Positions 23,520 through 31,226 of a stretch of DNA of 64,000 bases are shown here, one piece after another. The DNA is from CAITUY01 sp964611575 (GTDB taxonomy: Bacteria > Verrucomicrobiota > Kiritimatiellia > CAIKKV01 > CAITUY01): contig CAZTAJ010000001.1 in assembly GCA_964611575.1 (NCBI GenBank), forward strand, positions 1-64,000, written 5' to 3'. Made by a program: the position numbers and the translations under genes. Within the stretch, counting starts at the first letter, position 1. Each line of letters begins with the position of its first letter. The notes under the pieces were generated by a model that did no database searches, had not been told where the DNA came from, and was given only the letters and a program-made list of their open reading frames with translations.

Positions 23520-24506
23520 TCAGAAATTCAGACTGAGCGCGGTGGAGACTTGGAGATCGTTCTTCTCGCGATCCGGCGCAGGGGCATGGTCGTAACGGTC
23601 CTCGAGGACGACCTTCAGGCAGAGGTTGCGGGCCAGCTTGGAGGATATCCCCGCCTCGGTGTTGACGAAGAACACGCTCGTGTCGGCGAATTTCGGAATG
23701 TACTCGGTGGCGCACCAGGCCAGGACGTAAGCATTCAACAGTCGTTCGACGGAGGCCGCCAGGCGTCCCGCGGCGAACCCTTCCCGGTCCGCCTGTTTCT
23801 TCTCTTCCATGTAACCGGCGCCGGCCTCGATGTTCAGGATGGCGGAGGACGATCGTTCAATGTGCCAGCCGGGCGAGACAATGGCCGTCAGGCGGTAGTC
23901 GAGGTCCGCGATGGTGTCCGTGAGCCAGTCGGCGTAACCGAGCGCGTAGGTACGGGCGGTGAGTTGCCGCTCATACCGTGCGCGGATCGAGGTATTCTCG
24001 GTGTCCTTGGTGTCATCGCTCTTGCCGTACTGGGTCTGGGCGCCGAGACGCACGAGATCCCTGTCGCGGTCGCGGACCGCGTCGAGCCCGAGTGAGTAGC
24101 GCAGCGTATCGCTGTTGCCTTTCGTCATATTCATGCCGAAATCGATCGCCCGTCGCCAGGCCGGGGCGGGCGTGTCCGCGGCGACCGGCTCCTGGGCGGG
24201 CAGCGCGAGGGTGCGCCCGGCGACGCTGAACTTGCCCTGCCCGGGCTGGAGGAACACTGCGTGCACGGCGGCGCCGCTCGGCCCGGGGGTGGCGGTGGCG
24301 GCGTTCGTCCTGGCGGGGGCGTTGGTGACCGTCGGCGTGGTGACGACGGGGGTGGTCGGGGGCGTGGCGTTGTTTGTCAGCACCGTGATCAGCCCGTTGG
24401 TGGCATCAGCCCGGGTGCGCGGCGCAGACAGCAGGGCCAACGCCAAGAGGCAAAGACCGAGCTGAATCCCTGAACCCTGAACCCCAAACCCTGAACCCTT
24501 CCTCAC
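23520..24506 (-). CDS. DUF481-family outer-membrane protein
   Basis: From GTG at 24506 the protein has a signal peptide (about QLGLCLLALALLSAPRTRA), a Thr/Pro/Ala-rich linker, and from about residue 115 a DUF481/YdiY-like barrel: RRAIDFGMNMTKGNSDTLRY, KNDLQVSTALSLNF at the end, and terminal F. DUF481 proteins are outer-membrane beta-barrels of unclear function, some salt-inducible. The GTG is preceded by GGGAGGTG and overlaps the stop of the binding-protein gene (GTGA). The first residues, GSGFGVQGSGIQ, come from a heptamer array (24468-24495). Confidence 0.87.
   Translation of the reverse strand: MRKGSGFGVQGSGIQLGLCLLALALLSAPRTRADATNGLITVLTNNATPPTTPVVTTPTVTNAPARTNAATATPGPSGAAVHAVFLQPGQGKFSVAGRTLALPAQEPVAADTPAPAWRRAIDFGMNMTKGNSDTLRYSLGLDAVRDRDRDLVRLGAQTQYGKSDDTKDTENTSIRARYERQLTARTYALGYADWLTDTIADLDYRLTAIVSPGWHIERSSSAILNIEAGAGYMEEKKQADREGFAAGRLAASVERLLNAYVLAWCATEYIPKFADTSVFFVNTEAGISSKLARNLCLKVVLEDRYDHAPAPDREKNDLQVSTALSLNF
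24468..24495. repeat. Heptamer array, CCCTGAA type
   Basis: Units CCCTGAA, CCCTGAA, CCCCAAA and CCCTGAA, with degenerate units on both sides, lie inside the signal-peptide coding region of the DUF481 gene. Confidence 0.85.
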
Positions 24507-25837
24507 CGTCCCACCTCCCGGTACCGTTTCCGTGCATCGCGCGCCCAATCGAGCATGACCGCCTGGCGGCGCCGCGGGTCCTTCCAGTCTGCGGCGAGGG
24601 CGTCCAGGGCCTGCTCCGTAAGCGGCGTCGCGCCGAGGGCCGCCGTGTCGGCCGCCGCGGCGCCGCGGTTGATCACGCGTTTCCAGGCGTCGCGCAGGTC
24701 GGGGTGCGCATCGATCAGCCACACGCCCATCAGGTCGTTCAACACATTCCAGCGCCGCGTACCCTTGTCGTTGTCATAGATGAACCCGGCGGGAATGGTG
24801 TAGGGGTTCGGTTGCGGGGCGGCGGGATCGGCGTAGAGCGCCTCGGCGACCGGCATGCGATAGAGCGCGTGGCGCTGGCCGTTGACGCCCACGGACTGGT
24901 AGAGCAGGCGCTGGCCGTCGTCGGAGAGTGCATATTCCACGAAGCGGCGGGCCAGTTCGGCCCGCGGCGTGCCACGAATGAGCCCGATGGCGTCGGGGCC
25001 GATCATGGTGTGCTGCTTCGGCAGCACCAGCACGAGCGAATCGCCGCCGACCGACCGGATGACGGTCTGGGCGTACTGATCGATGACCATGCCGGCAGCG
25101 ATATCGCCCGCCGCCACTTCACGCGGCACCACGCCGCCGGCTTCGCCGAAACTGCGGATGTTGGCGCAGAGTCGCGTAAGGATCGACCAGCCTTCCTCGA
25201 AACCGTACGCCTGCAGGATGATCTCGTAACACATGTGGACGGACCCGCTCGAACGCGGGTCGCCGGACCCCACCCAGCCGGAATACTCCGGGCGGGCCAG
25301 GTCGGTCCAGTCGGCCGGCACGGGCAGGCGCAGCCGGTCGACCAGCGGCCGGTTGTAGAGAATGCCGAAACCGCTGAGCGCGACGCCAAACCAGCGGTGT
25401 TCGGGATCGTAGACGGGAGTGCCTGCGCACATCGGCGGGATGCCGGCCACGATGTTCGTCGGCAGGTCGAGCGGCGCCAGCCAGTGCTGCTCGATCGCCG
25501 TCAGGTAGGGCGCCACGCCGCCGCCGAACATCAGGTCGACGCCGGGATTGTCCGGGGTCGTGGCGAACCGGGACTCGAGTTCCTTGAGGATCTTCGCCGT
25601 GCCGCCGACGTCGAGCCAGCGGATATCGACGTGCCGGTGGTGCCGGGTTTCCATCCAGGTCGCGAACCCGCGCGCGTATTCCAGGCGCACCTCGCGCCGG
25701 TGCGGGGAGAGGATGGTCAGGGTCTCGGCGGCCGCCCCGGTCTGGTCCCGAACGGCGGCAGGCCGGTGCGACCCGAGCCTGACGAGGAACGGCAGGGCGG
25801 CAATAAGGACAAAAGCGACTCCGGCGGCGGTGCGCAT
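24503..25837 (-). CDS. Extracellular solute-binding protein (Fe3+/polyamine-type periplasmic binding fold)
   Basis: The 444-residue protein has an N-terminal membrane or signal segment (AAGVAFVLIAALPFLVRLGS) and a two-lobed binding-protein fold: LTILSPHRREVRLEYARGF, VDLMFGGG, GFGILYNRPLVDRLRLPVPA, PRSSGSVHMCYEIILQAYGF, and DAIGLIRGTP with ARRFVEYALSDDGQRLL. The family includes Fe3+- and 2-aminoethylphosphonate-binding proteins. No ABC permease or ATPase lies next to it, and the ligand is unknown. It is 14 bases downstream of the beta-CASP nuclease gene and overlaps the DUF481 gene by 4 bases. Confidence 0.85.
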   Translation of the reverse strand: MRTAAGVAFVLIAALPFLVRLGSHRPAAVRDQTGAAAETLTILSPHRREVRLEYARGFATWMETRHHRHVDIRWLDVGGTAKILKELESRFATTPDNPGVDLMFGGGVAPYLTAIEQHWLAPLDLPTNIVAGIPPMCAGTPVYDPEHRWFGVALSGFGILYNRPLVDRLRLPVPADWTDLARPEYSGWVGSGDPRSSGSVHMCYEIILQAYGFEEGWSILTRLCANIRSFGEAGGVVPREVAAGDIAAGMVIDQYAQTVIRSVGGDSLVLVLPKQHTMIGPDAIGLIRGTPRAELARRFVEYALSDDGQRLLYQSVGVNGQRHALYRMPVAEALYADPAAPQPNPYTIPAGFIYDNDKGTRRWNVLNDLMGVWLIDAHPDLRDAWKRVINRGAAAADTAALGATPLTEQALDALAADWKDPRRRQAVMLDWARDARKRYREVGR

Positions 25838-25851
25838 GGGCGACGATCCTG

Positions 25852-27240
25852 TCAGGTCAGGTCCACGCGCTCGCCATACGAGGGCACGGCGGCGTCCAGT
25901 CGCTGTTCGCGCAGCGTCGCCGCGAAGTGCGCGGCCGTTTCCGGCTCGCCATGGACCACGAAGATCCGGCGCGGCGGCCGGGCTGGGGCATCGCCCAGCC
26001 AGCGCAGTAGTTCGTCACGGTCGGCGTGGGCCGAGAACCCGGCGATCTGCTCGATCCTGGCGCGGACGGTCAGGGTCTGCCCCAGGATGCGCACGGGACT
26101 CGTTCCGTTGAGAATGAACCGACCCAGCGTGCCCATAGCCTGGTAGCCGACGAACAGGACCGTGCTTTCGCGCCGGCTGATGTTATTGACCAGGTGGTGC
26201 TTGACGCGGCCGCCCGTGCACATGCCGGCCCCGGCCATCACGGCGACGGTCCCGCTGATGTGGTTGATGCCCTTGGACTCATCGACCGTGCGCACGAGTT
26301 TGAGCCCCGAGAACCGGAACGGCGATCGGTTCGCCTCCATCCGCTGGCGCATCTCCTCGTCCATCAGGGCCAGGTTGCGGTCGAACACATCGATGACATT
26401 GACGGCCATGGGACTGTCGACGAAGACCATCAGGTGCGGGATGCGGTTGGCGGTCAACAGGTCGTTGAGGTAGTAGAGCACTTCCTGGGCGCGCTCGATG
26501 GCGAAGGTCGGGATGATGAGATTGCCGCCACGCTGGCGCGTCTGGTTCACGATCTCGGCCAGGCGGTCGGCGATGCCGGCAGTATTCTCGTGCAAGCGGT
26601 CGCCGTAGGTCGATTCCATCACCACGTAATCCGCCGCCGGGCAGGGCGAGGGGTCGCGCAGGAGTGGGCGGTCCCAGCGGCCGATGTCGCCGGAGAACAC
26701 GATCGAGCGGTTGTCGGCAAGGACGAGGATCGAGGCCGAGCCGAGAATATGACCGGCATCGATGAAGGTGGCTTCGATCCCGGAAAGGACTTCGACCGGC
26801 TGGTTGTAGCGCACGGCCTGGAAACGACCGCAACAGGCCTCGACGTCGCTGGCACTGTACAACGCTTCCACCGGGAAGGGGCTCTTGCGGCGCTCCTTCT
26901 CGTGGCGGCGTTTCTTGTACTCGGCATCTTCCGCCTGCAGCTTGGCGGAATCCATCAGTACGATCTTGGCGATGTCGCCGGTGGCGGCGGTGCCGAACAC
27001 CGGGCCGCTGAACCCGTCCCGGACTAGGCGGGGCAGATAGCCGCAGTGGTCGATGTGCGCATGGGTGAGGAGCACGGCGTCGATGGAGGAGGGCGGCACG
27101 GGGAACGGATCCCAGTTGCGGGCCTTCAAGTCGTGTTCCTGGTAAAGACCGCAATCGACCAGCACCCGCCGGCCAGCGGCTTCAAGCAGGTGACGCGACC
27201 CCGTCACGTTCTGGGCAGCGCCAAGGAAAGTCAGGTTCAT
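25852..27240 (-). CDS. MBL-fold beta-CASP RNA-processing exonuclease (YSH1/CPSF73-like)
   Basis: The protein has the metallo-beta-lactamase zinc motif HAHIDHCG, further ligands in FIDAGHILGSAS and FSGDIG, the beta-CASP insert (IIPTFAIERAQEVLYYLN, MVFVDSPMAVNV) and the C-terminal GFSAHADRDELLRWL and VVHGEPETAAHFA motifs. This is the bacterial RNA-cleaving branch of CPSF73/YSH1-type enzymes. It has 462 residues from MNLTFLGAAQNVTGS. A promoter at 27251-27279 would leave almost no leader, so it may be translated from a leaderless or nearly leaderless mRNA. It is first in a set with the binding protein and DUF481 genes. Confidence 0.93.
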   Translation of the reverse strand: MNLTFLGAAQNVTGSRHLLEAAGRRVLVDCGLYQEHDLKARNWDPFPVPPSSIDAVLLTHAHIDHCGYLPRLVRDGFSGPVFGTAATGDIAKIVLMDSAKLQAEDAEYKKRRHEKERRKSPFPVEALYSASDVEACCGRFQAVRYNQPVEVLSGIEATFIDAGHILGSASILVLADNRSIVFSGDIGRWDRPLLRDPSPCPAADYVVMESTYGDRLHENTAGIADRLAEIVNQTRQRGGNLIIPTFAIERAQEVLYYLNDLLTANRIPHLMVFVDSPMAVNVIDVFDRNLALMDEEMRQRMEANRSPFRFSGLKLVRTVDESKGINHISGTVAVMAGAGMCTGGRVKHHLVNNISRRESTVLFVGYQAMGTLGRFILNGTSPVRILGQTLTVRARIEQIAGFSAHADRDELLRWLGDAPARPPRRIFVVHGEPETAAHFAATLREQRLDAAVPSYGERVDLT

Positions 27241-27250
27241 GATGCCGGAG

Positions 27251-27279
27251 AGTATGCCCCAGTCGGACGGCAACTTCAA
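27251..27279 (-). promoter_or_regulatory. Predicted promoter of the beta-CASP nuclease gene
   Basis: On the minus strand TTGAAG and CATACT are separated by 17 bases. The predicted transcript would start within a few bases of the ATG at 27240. It is divergent from the promoter at 27309-27338. Confidence 0.45.
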
Positions 27280-27308
27280 CGCTCAACACATCCTGCCACA
27301 CCGAAGAG

Positions 27309-27338
27309 TTGACGCCCATCGTCAATGATGCATACAAT
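27309..27338 (+). promoter_or_regulatory. Predicted sigma70-type promoter upstream of or within the PilZ gene start
   Basis: TTGACG (27309-27314) and TACAAT (27333-27338) are separated by 18 bases. Its -10 box overlaps the three possible ATG starts of the PilZ gene, so promoter and start calls conflict. Confidence 0.5.
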
Positions 27339-27729
27339 GGGTGCCGTGGATCTCGTCCAAGACACACCACCGGTCGTGGAGAAGCGCAGATTTCCGCGTT
27401 TCAGAGAAAGTTTGCCTTTCGCTTTGACAGCCCATGCCGAGTGCGCACATCCTCCCGGGATTGGCCCAGCCATCGTGTTCAGAACGACCGACGACGTTTC
27501 AGAGGGGGGGCTTCGATTTCAGCACAAGTCGATCCTCAAGATCGGCACGCTCCTGAAGGTCTTCCTGATGATTCCCGAGACGTTTCAGCTTGTGTGCCGC
27601 ACGGCAATGGTGCGATCCTGCCAACAACTTGACCATGGCGATCAGTTTTCAACGGGGCTTCACTTCGTGACGGATGCCGATCCCGCTGACCCTTGGTCTG
27701 CTTACATTCGCGCAAAAGTAGCGGCGTAA
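27325..27729 (+). CDS. PilZ-domain protein
   Basis: The protein carries the c-di-GMP-binding signature: the arginine motif EKRRFPRFRE near residue 20 and DVSEGGLRF (the D/N-x-S-x-x-G motif) near residue 60, followed by a beta-barrel ending in GLHFV. PilZ proteins sense cyclic di-GMP to control motility, pili or polysaccharides. ATGs lie at 27325, 27328 and 27337, but a strong promoter covers this spot, so an in-frame GTG at 27346 or 27376 may be the real start. It is 48 bases upstream of a pilin-like gene, which fits a pilus- or surface-related role. Confidence 0.82.
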   Translation: MMHTMGAVDLVQDTPPVVEKRRFPRFRESLPFALTAHAECAHPPGIGPAIVFRTTDDVSEGGLRFQHKSILKIGTLLKVFLMIPETFQLVCRTAMVRSCQQLDHGDQFSTGLHFVTDADPADPWSAYIRAKVAA

Positions 27730-27777
27730 CCCCGGCGGCAGCGCTTGAGCTGCCCGACAGGAAAGGGATAGGATACG

Positions 27778-28206
27778 ATGACAGCGTCTCGTTGCCGCGC
27801 CCCGGGGTTCACGCTCGTGGAGATCATGATCGTCGTAGCCATCATCGGCGTCCTTGCCGCCCTTGCGATCCCCAGCTTCCAGAAAGCCCGAATCAAGTCG
27901 CAGAACAACGCGTTCATCAACGACCTGCGGATTATTGAGGGCGCGATCAACATGTGTATCATGGAAAACAAGAGTTGCCCGGCTGATGTGAATGAAATGA
28001 TCATGCCCCCGGAACTGGCCCCGTACCTGAAGACTATGGACTGGTCGAAACCCACGCCGATTGGCGGCTACTGGGATTATGACCGCGATTGGGGCATGAA
28101 ATGCGGCATCGGGGTGAAGGACCCGTCGAGAACGGCCGCGGAGATGGCGACGCTCGGGAACTTCACCAATTTCGGTGGCCAATACATCGTCGTCATCATT
28201 CCGTGA
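27778..28206 (+). CDS. Type IV pilin-like / pseudopilin protein
   Basis: The N-terminus has the prepilin peptidase site: a short basic leader ending in G, then FTLVEIMIVVAIIGVLAALA with Glu at +5. The first 30 mature residues form the conserved hydrophobic helix. The 142-residue product has a small globular domain containing two cysteines near residues 60-67 (CIMENKSC), which could form a disulfide. It may be a type II secretion pseudopilin or a type IV pilus component; no assembly genes are nearby. It follows the PilZ gene in the same direction. Confidence 0.9.
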   Translation: MTASRCRAPGFTLVEIMIVVAIIGVLAALAIPSFQKARIKSQNNAFINDLRIIEGAINMCIMENKSCPADVNEMIMPPELAPYLKTMDWSKPTPIGGYWDYDRDWGMKCGIGVKDPSRTAAEMATLGNFTNFGGQYIVVIIP

Positions 28207-28320
28207 TTGCGGCGCCCCGACATCGGGTGGCAATGCGGAGGCGGCAGAAGATGCATTGGCTTTTCCCGTTCTTCAGGGTAGTGTAACCGGGAACGCAACA
28301 GCATACGGAAGGACCCCATC

Positions 28321-28824
28321 ATGGCGACGATCACACTCAAGGGAACCCCGATTCAAACCGTTGGCATGCTCCCGAAACCAGGCGCCAAGGCGCCGGCATT
28401 CAAACTCACGAAAGAGGACTTGTCGGACGTTGGCCTGGAAGCGTTTGCCGGGAAGAAGAAGATTCTCAACATCGTGCCGAGCCTGGACACCGGCGTGTGC
28501 GCCATGTCGGCCAAGACATTCGACCGGGCGGTGTCCGCCCTGGCGGATACGGTCCTCCTGAACATCTCGGCGGACCTGCCGTTCGCGCAGAAGCGGTTTT
28601 GCGAGAGCGCCGATCTCAAGACCATCGTCAACCTCTCGACGTTCCGCGCCCCGGCCTTCGGCAAGGACTACGGCGTTACGATCACGACCGGGCCGCTCGC
28701 CGGTCTGCTGAGCCGCGCGGTGCTGGTGCTGGATAAGGACGACAAGGTGGTCCATGCCGAACAGGTCCCTGAGATCGCCCAGGAGCCGAACTACGACGCC
28801 GCCCTGTTCGCCGTGAAGAAGTAA
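28321..28824 (+). CDS. tpx: Thiol peroxidase (Tpx, atypical 2-Cys peroxiredoxin)
   Basis: Tpx reduces alkyl and hydrogen peroxides using thioredoxin. The 167-residue protein contains the peroxidatic cysteine C60 in PSLDTGVCAMSAKTF and the resolving cysteine C94 in AQKRFCES, the same spacing as E. coli Tpx. The N-terminus ITLKGTPIQTVG is typical. GGAAGG lies 8 bases before the ATG. It appears monocistronic and converges on the peptidase E-like gene. Confidence 0.96.
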   Translation: MATITLKGTPIQTVGMLPKPGAKAPAFKLTKEDLSDVGLEAFAGKKKILNIVPSLDTGVCAMSAKTFDRAVSALADTVLLNISADLPFAQKRFCESADLKTIVNLSTFRAPAFGKDYGVTITTGPLAGLLSRAVLVLDKDDKVVHAEQVPEIAQEPNYDAALFAVKK

Positions 28825-28849
28825 AGGCGATGCCTTCGTCGGTCCCCGG

Positions 28850-28877
28850 GTAGGGCGGCGGCATCCCTGCCGCGCCT
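28850..28877. repeat. GTAGGGCG hairpin repeat between convergent genes
   Basis: GTAGGGCGGCGGCATCCCTG followed by CCGCGCCT can fold into a GC-rich hairpin. It is a diverged relative of the copies at 5460 and 13409. It may also act as a bidirectional terminator, although no T-run follows. Confidence 0.6.
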
Positions 28878-28890
28878 CTTCAGCTTGGTG

Positions 28891-29589
28891 TCACGGAGAC
28901 ACGTCCACCATGCCCCGCAGTGCGGTGCGGCCGTGGCGATGCTCGAATCGGAAGACAGGTTTCCCCAAGGCCTGTACGCTGCCGTCCTCGGCGACTCGCA
29001 GCGCGGCGCCGGATGGGATGCCGTAGCCGATAGTCTCGCTCGGTTGGAGGCGCAGCAGGGCGTGCAATTCTTCCCAGTCGTCTTCTTCTGCGTGGCAATC
29101 GCATAACAGGCGCGCGAACCCCAGGCAGGGAAACGCTTCCGCCGTGGTGTCGTCATCCGGATCGCGCCACCGCACCCAGGCGCGGGCGAGCATGATGCTG
29201 CCGGCGGACAGGCCGAAGAATGGCCGGCCGGCGCGGTATAACCGATGCAGCAGGGCATCCATCCGCAGTCGGTGCAGGAGCGCCATACCCGCCTCTACGT
29301 CGCCGCCCGTGACGTAGATGAGGTCGGATGTTTCCAGCACACGGCGCGCTTCATCGAGATCGGCGTTGCGGCCGGCCATGGGCGCCAGCCGCACCGGGCC
29401 TGAGCCGGAGGCTTTGAAGAGGGTCGTCAGCCATTTCAGGAACCCGGCGTCATCATCGCTGGCTGCGCCGACGTAGGCGATGGAGGGGGCGGCGGAGCCG
29501 GCTTGAGCGAAGATGCCGTGAAGGATCGGGTCGGAACCCTTGCGGGCCTGTCCATGACCGCCGGCGAGAAGATGGATGGGGAGGCTCAT
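28891..29589 (-). CDS. Peptidase S51 (peptidase E/cyanophycinase-like)
   Basis: The protein has 232 residues from MSLPIHLLAGGHGQAR. It carries the nucleophile-elbow motif FFGLSAGSIMLA, with the catalytic serine in G-x-S-A-G-S, and VTGGDVEAGMALLHRL, both typical of the S51 family (aspartyl dipeptidases and cyanophycinases). The fold resembles class I glutamine amidotransferases. The 232-residue length fits peptidase E better than cyanophycinase. It lies 7 bases downstream of the ligase gene on the same strand, so the two are probably co-transcribed. The substrate peptide is not identifiable. Confidence 0.86.
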   Translation of the reverse strand: MSLPIHLLAGGHGQARKGSDPILHGIFAQAGSAAPSIAYVGAASDDDAGFLKWLTTLFKASGSGPVRLAPMAGRNADLDEARRVLETSDLIYVTGGDVEAGMALLHRLRMDALLHRLYRAGRPFFGLSAGSIMLARAWVRWRDPDDDTTAEAFPCLGFARLLCDCHAEEDDWEELHALLRLQPSETIGYGIPSGAALRVAEDGSVQALGKPVFRFEHRHGRTALRGMVDVSP

Positions 29590-29596
29590 GGTCCTT

Positions 29597-30889
29597 TCAA
29601 CTGTGCCACAGCACGGTGTGATCGACGTCATAGTGCGTGTGCGTGAACCGGAACTTGCCGGACGCTTCATGCTCCAACGCGCCGGCGGCCTTGACAATCA
29701 GGCGAGCCCCGGCGCCGTACACCGGTGCCAGGGCGGTTTGGGCCGCGCGTTCCACTTGGTCCGCGGAGCCGTCATCGGCCAGCACGCGCACCCGGCAGTC
29801 GCCGGGCGCGACGGCGTCGAGCTGCCAGCCGCACAGGCCGGGCACGTCGGCCAGCACCACGTCAAGATGGTCCACCGTCACCGCGCGGCCGTCGGGCGCA
29901 AAGGTCACATCCTTCAGACGGCCGTCGATGGAGGCGAGGGTGAGCCCGCCGGTGCGACCGCAGGGGCAGGGGCCGCGTTCATCGAGGTGCGCGACGTCCC
30001 CGATGTCGAAGCGCAGCACGGCGAACCAGGGGTTATCGAAGACGCTGACGAGCAGGCGGCCGAGCGTGGGGCCCCCGTATTTCGCCTGCCAGGGCATGAA
30101 GTCGATCCGGCAGTGGTCCGCGTTCTGGTGCAGGCGGCCGGCTTCGCACTCCATGAGGACATGGCCGGTTTCGGTGGAGCCGTAAGAACTGGCCATCGGC
30201 GCCTGGAACACCGTGCGGATCAGCCGCCGGTAGATGCGCGACGGGAACGAGTAGGTCAGGAAAATGAGCGCGGGCTGGTGGACGGGCGTGCCGTTCTCGC
30301 GCAGACGGCGGGCAAAGGCGGCCAGGTAGGCCGGGTCGGCTTCCAGCACGACCGGCTGGTAGTCGTTGAGTTCGTCCGCCATGCGACGCACGTCCTCGTC
30401 GGTCCAGGTGGCGGGGTTGATTTTTTCGTTGATGTACAGATGCCGGCCGAGCGTACGCCGGGCGGGGGACTGGGGGTGCGCGGCGTAGCCGGGGCCGACG
30501 CAGCGCGGGGAGGCCAGGACAACCTCGCGGTGCGAACCGGTGGTGACCCGCCGGGCGGTGGCGTTGAGTTGCCAGGCGCCGCGTTCGGACGCCTCCCACC
30601 ACGGGGCGTGGAAGACAAGCGTGACCTGGTCGTCCGTGCTGCCGCTGGTGGTGGCGTATTCGACTTCGCCCGCCGCCAGTCCCGCGTGCAGGTCGTGGCC
30701 GGACTTGATGAAGCCATGCGGGAAATGGGCGCGCAGTTCCTGTTTGGTCAGGACAGGCAGGGCGGCGTAGCGTTGATCGAGCGAGGCAACCGGGCCGGGA
30801 TCGCGGTCCCGCCAGGCGGCATACCCGGGCACCTGCTGCAAAGCGGTTTCCAATGCCACGCGGCTCAATCTGTCATACGGCGTCGTCAA
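29597..30889 (-). CDS. Adenylate-forming enzyme, PaaK/F390-synthetase-like
   Basis: A 430-residue member of the ANL superfamily related to phenylacetate-CoA ligase and coenzyme F390 synthetase: YATTSGSTDDQVTLVF (P-loop-like), SYGSTETGHVLMEC, RFDIGDVAHL and DGRLKDVTFAPDGRAVT. It differs from the ligase at 13585 and is its only homologue here. It would activate a carboxylate as acyl-AMP. It is followed closely by the S51 peptidase gene on the same strand and is divergent from the small membrane protein at 31011. The substrate is unknown. Confidence 0.82.
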   Translation of the reverse strand: MTTPYDRLSRVALETALQQVPGYAAWRDRDPGPVASLDQRYAALPVLTKQELRAHFPHGFIKSGHDLHAGLAAGEVEYATTSGSTDDQVTLVFHAPWWEASERGAWQLNATARRVTTGSHREVVLASPRCVGPGYAAHPQSPARRTLGRHLYINEKINPATWTDEDVRRMADELNDYQPVVLEADPAYLAAFARRLRENGTPVHQPALIFLTYSFPSRIYRRLIRTVFQAPMASSYGSTETGHVLMECEAGRLHQNADHCRIDFMPWQAKYGGPTLGRLLVSVFDNPWFAVLRFDIGDVAHLDERGPCPCGRTGGLTLASIDGRLKDVTFAPDGRAVTVDHLDVVLADVPGLCGWQLDAVAPGDCRVRVLADDGSADQVERAAQTALAPVYGAGARLIVKAAGALEHEASGKFRFTHTHYDVDHTVLWHS

Positions 30890-31010
30890 GGCGTGTGACT
30901 ATACATCATCGCCCGGATTTGGCCTAGCCGTGCGTTAACGTCGGGAGAAAAAGGGATTGCCTCCATGGCGCGGCATGAGGCATGGTCATACCTAATCGGG
31001 AGGAACTCAC

Positions 31011-31220
31011 ATGAAGCGCAACACGGCATTGAAGATCCTGAATCCCATTCTCGGCGTCCTTGCCTTGAACCAGATTCTCACGGGCTTCCTCGGTGACCAT
31101 CTGTCGCACGAAGCGTTCGAGATCCTGCACGAGGGCGGAGGCATTGCCTTCGGGGTCGTCGCCCTGTTGCACGTGATTCTCAACTGGAACTGGGTCAAAG
31201 CCAATTTCCGCCGGAGTTGA
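31011..31220 (+). CDS. Small two-helix membrane protein, DUF4405-like
   Basis: The 69-residue product has two hydrophobic helices (ILGVLALNQILTGFLG and GGIAFGVVALLHVILNW) with histidines in each half (H30, H34, H40, H55). This pattern resembles short DUF4405/cytochrome b-like proteins, which may bind heme. A GGAGGA ribosome site precedes the ATG. It lies 6 bases upstream of asnS, so they could share a transcript, though no functional link is evident. Confidence 0.65.
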   Translation: MKRNTALKILNPILGVLALNQILTGFLGDHLSHEAFEILHEGGGIAFGVVALLHVILNWNWVKANFRRS

Positions 31221-31226
31221 ACGTTT

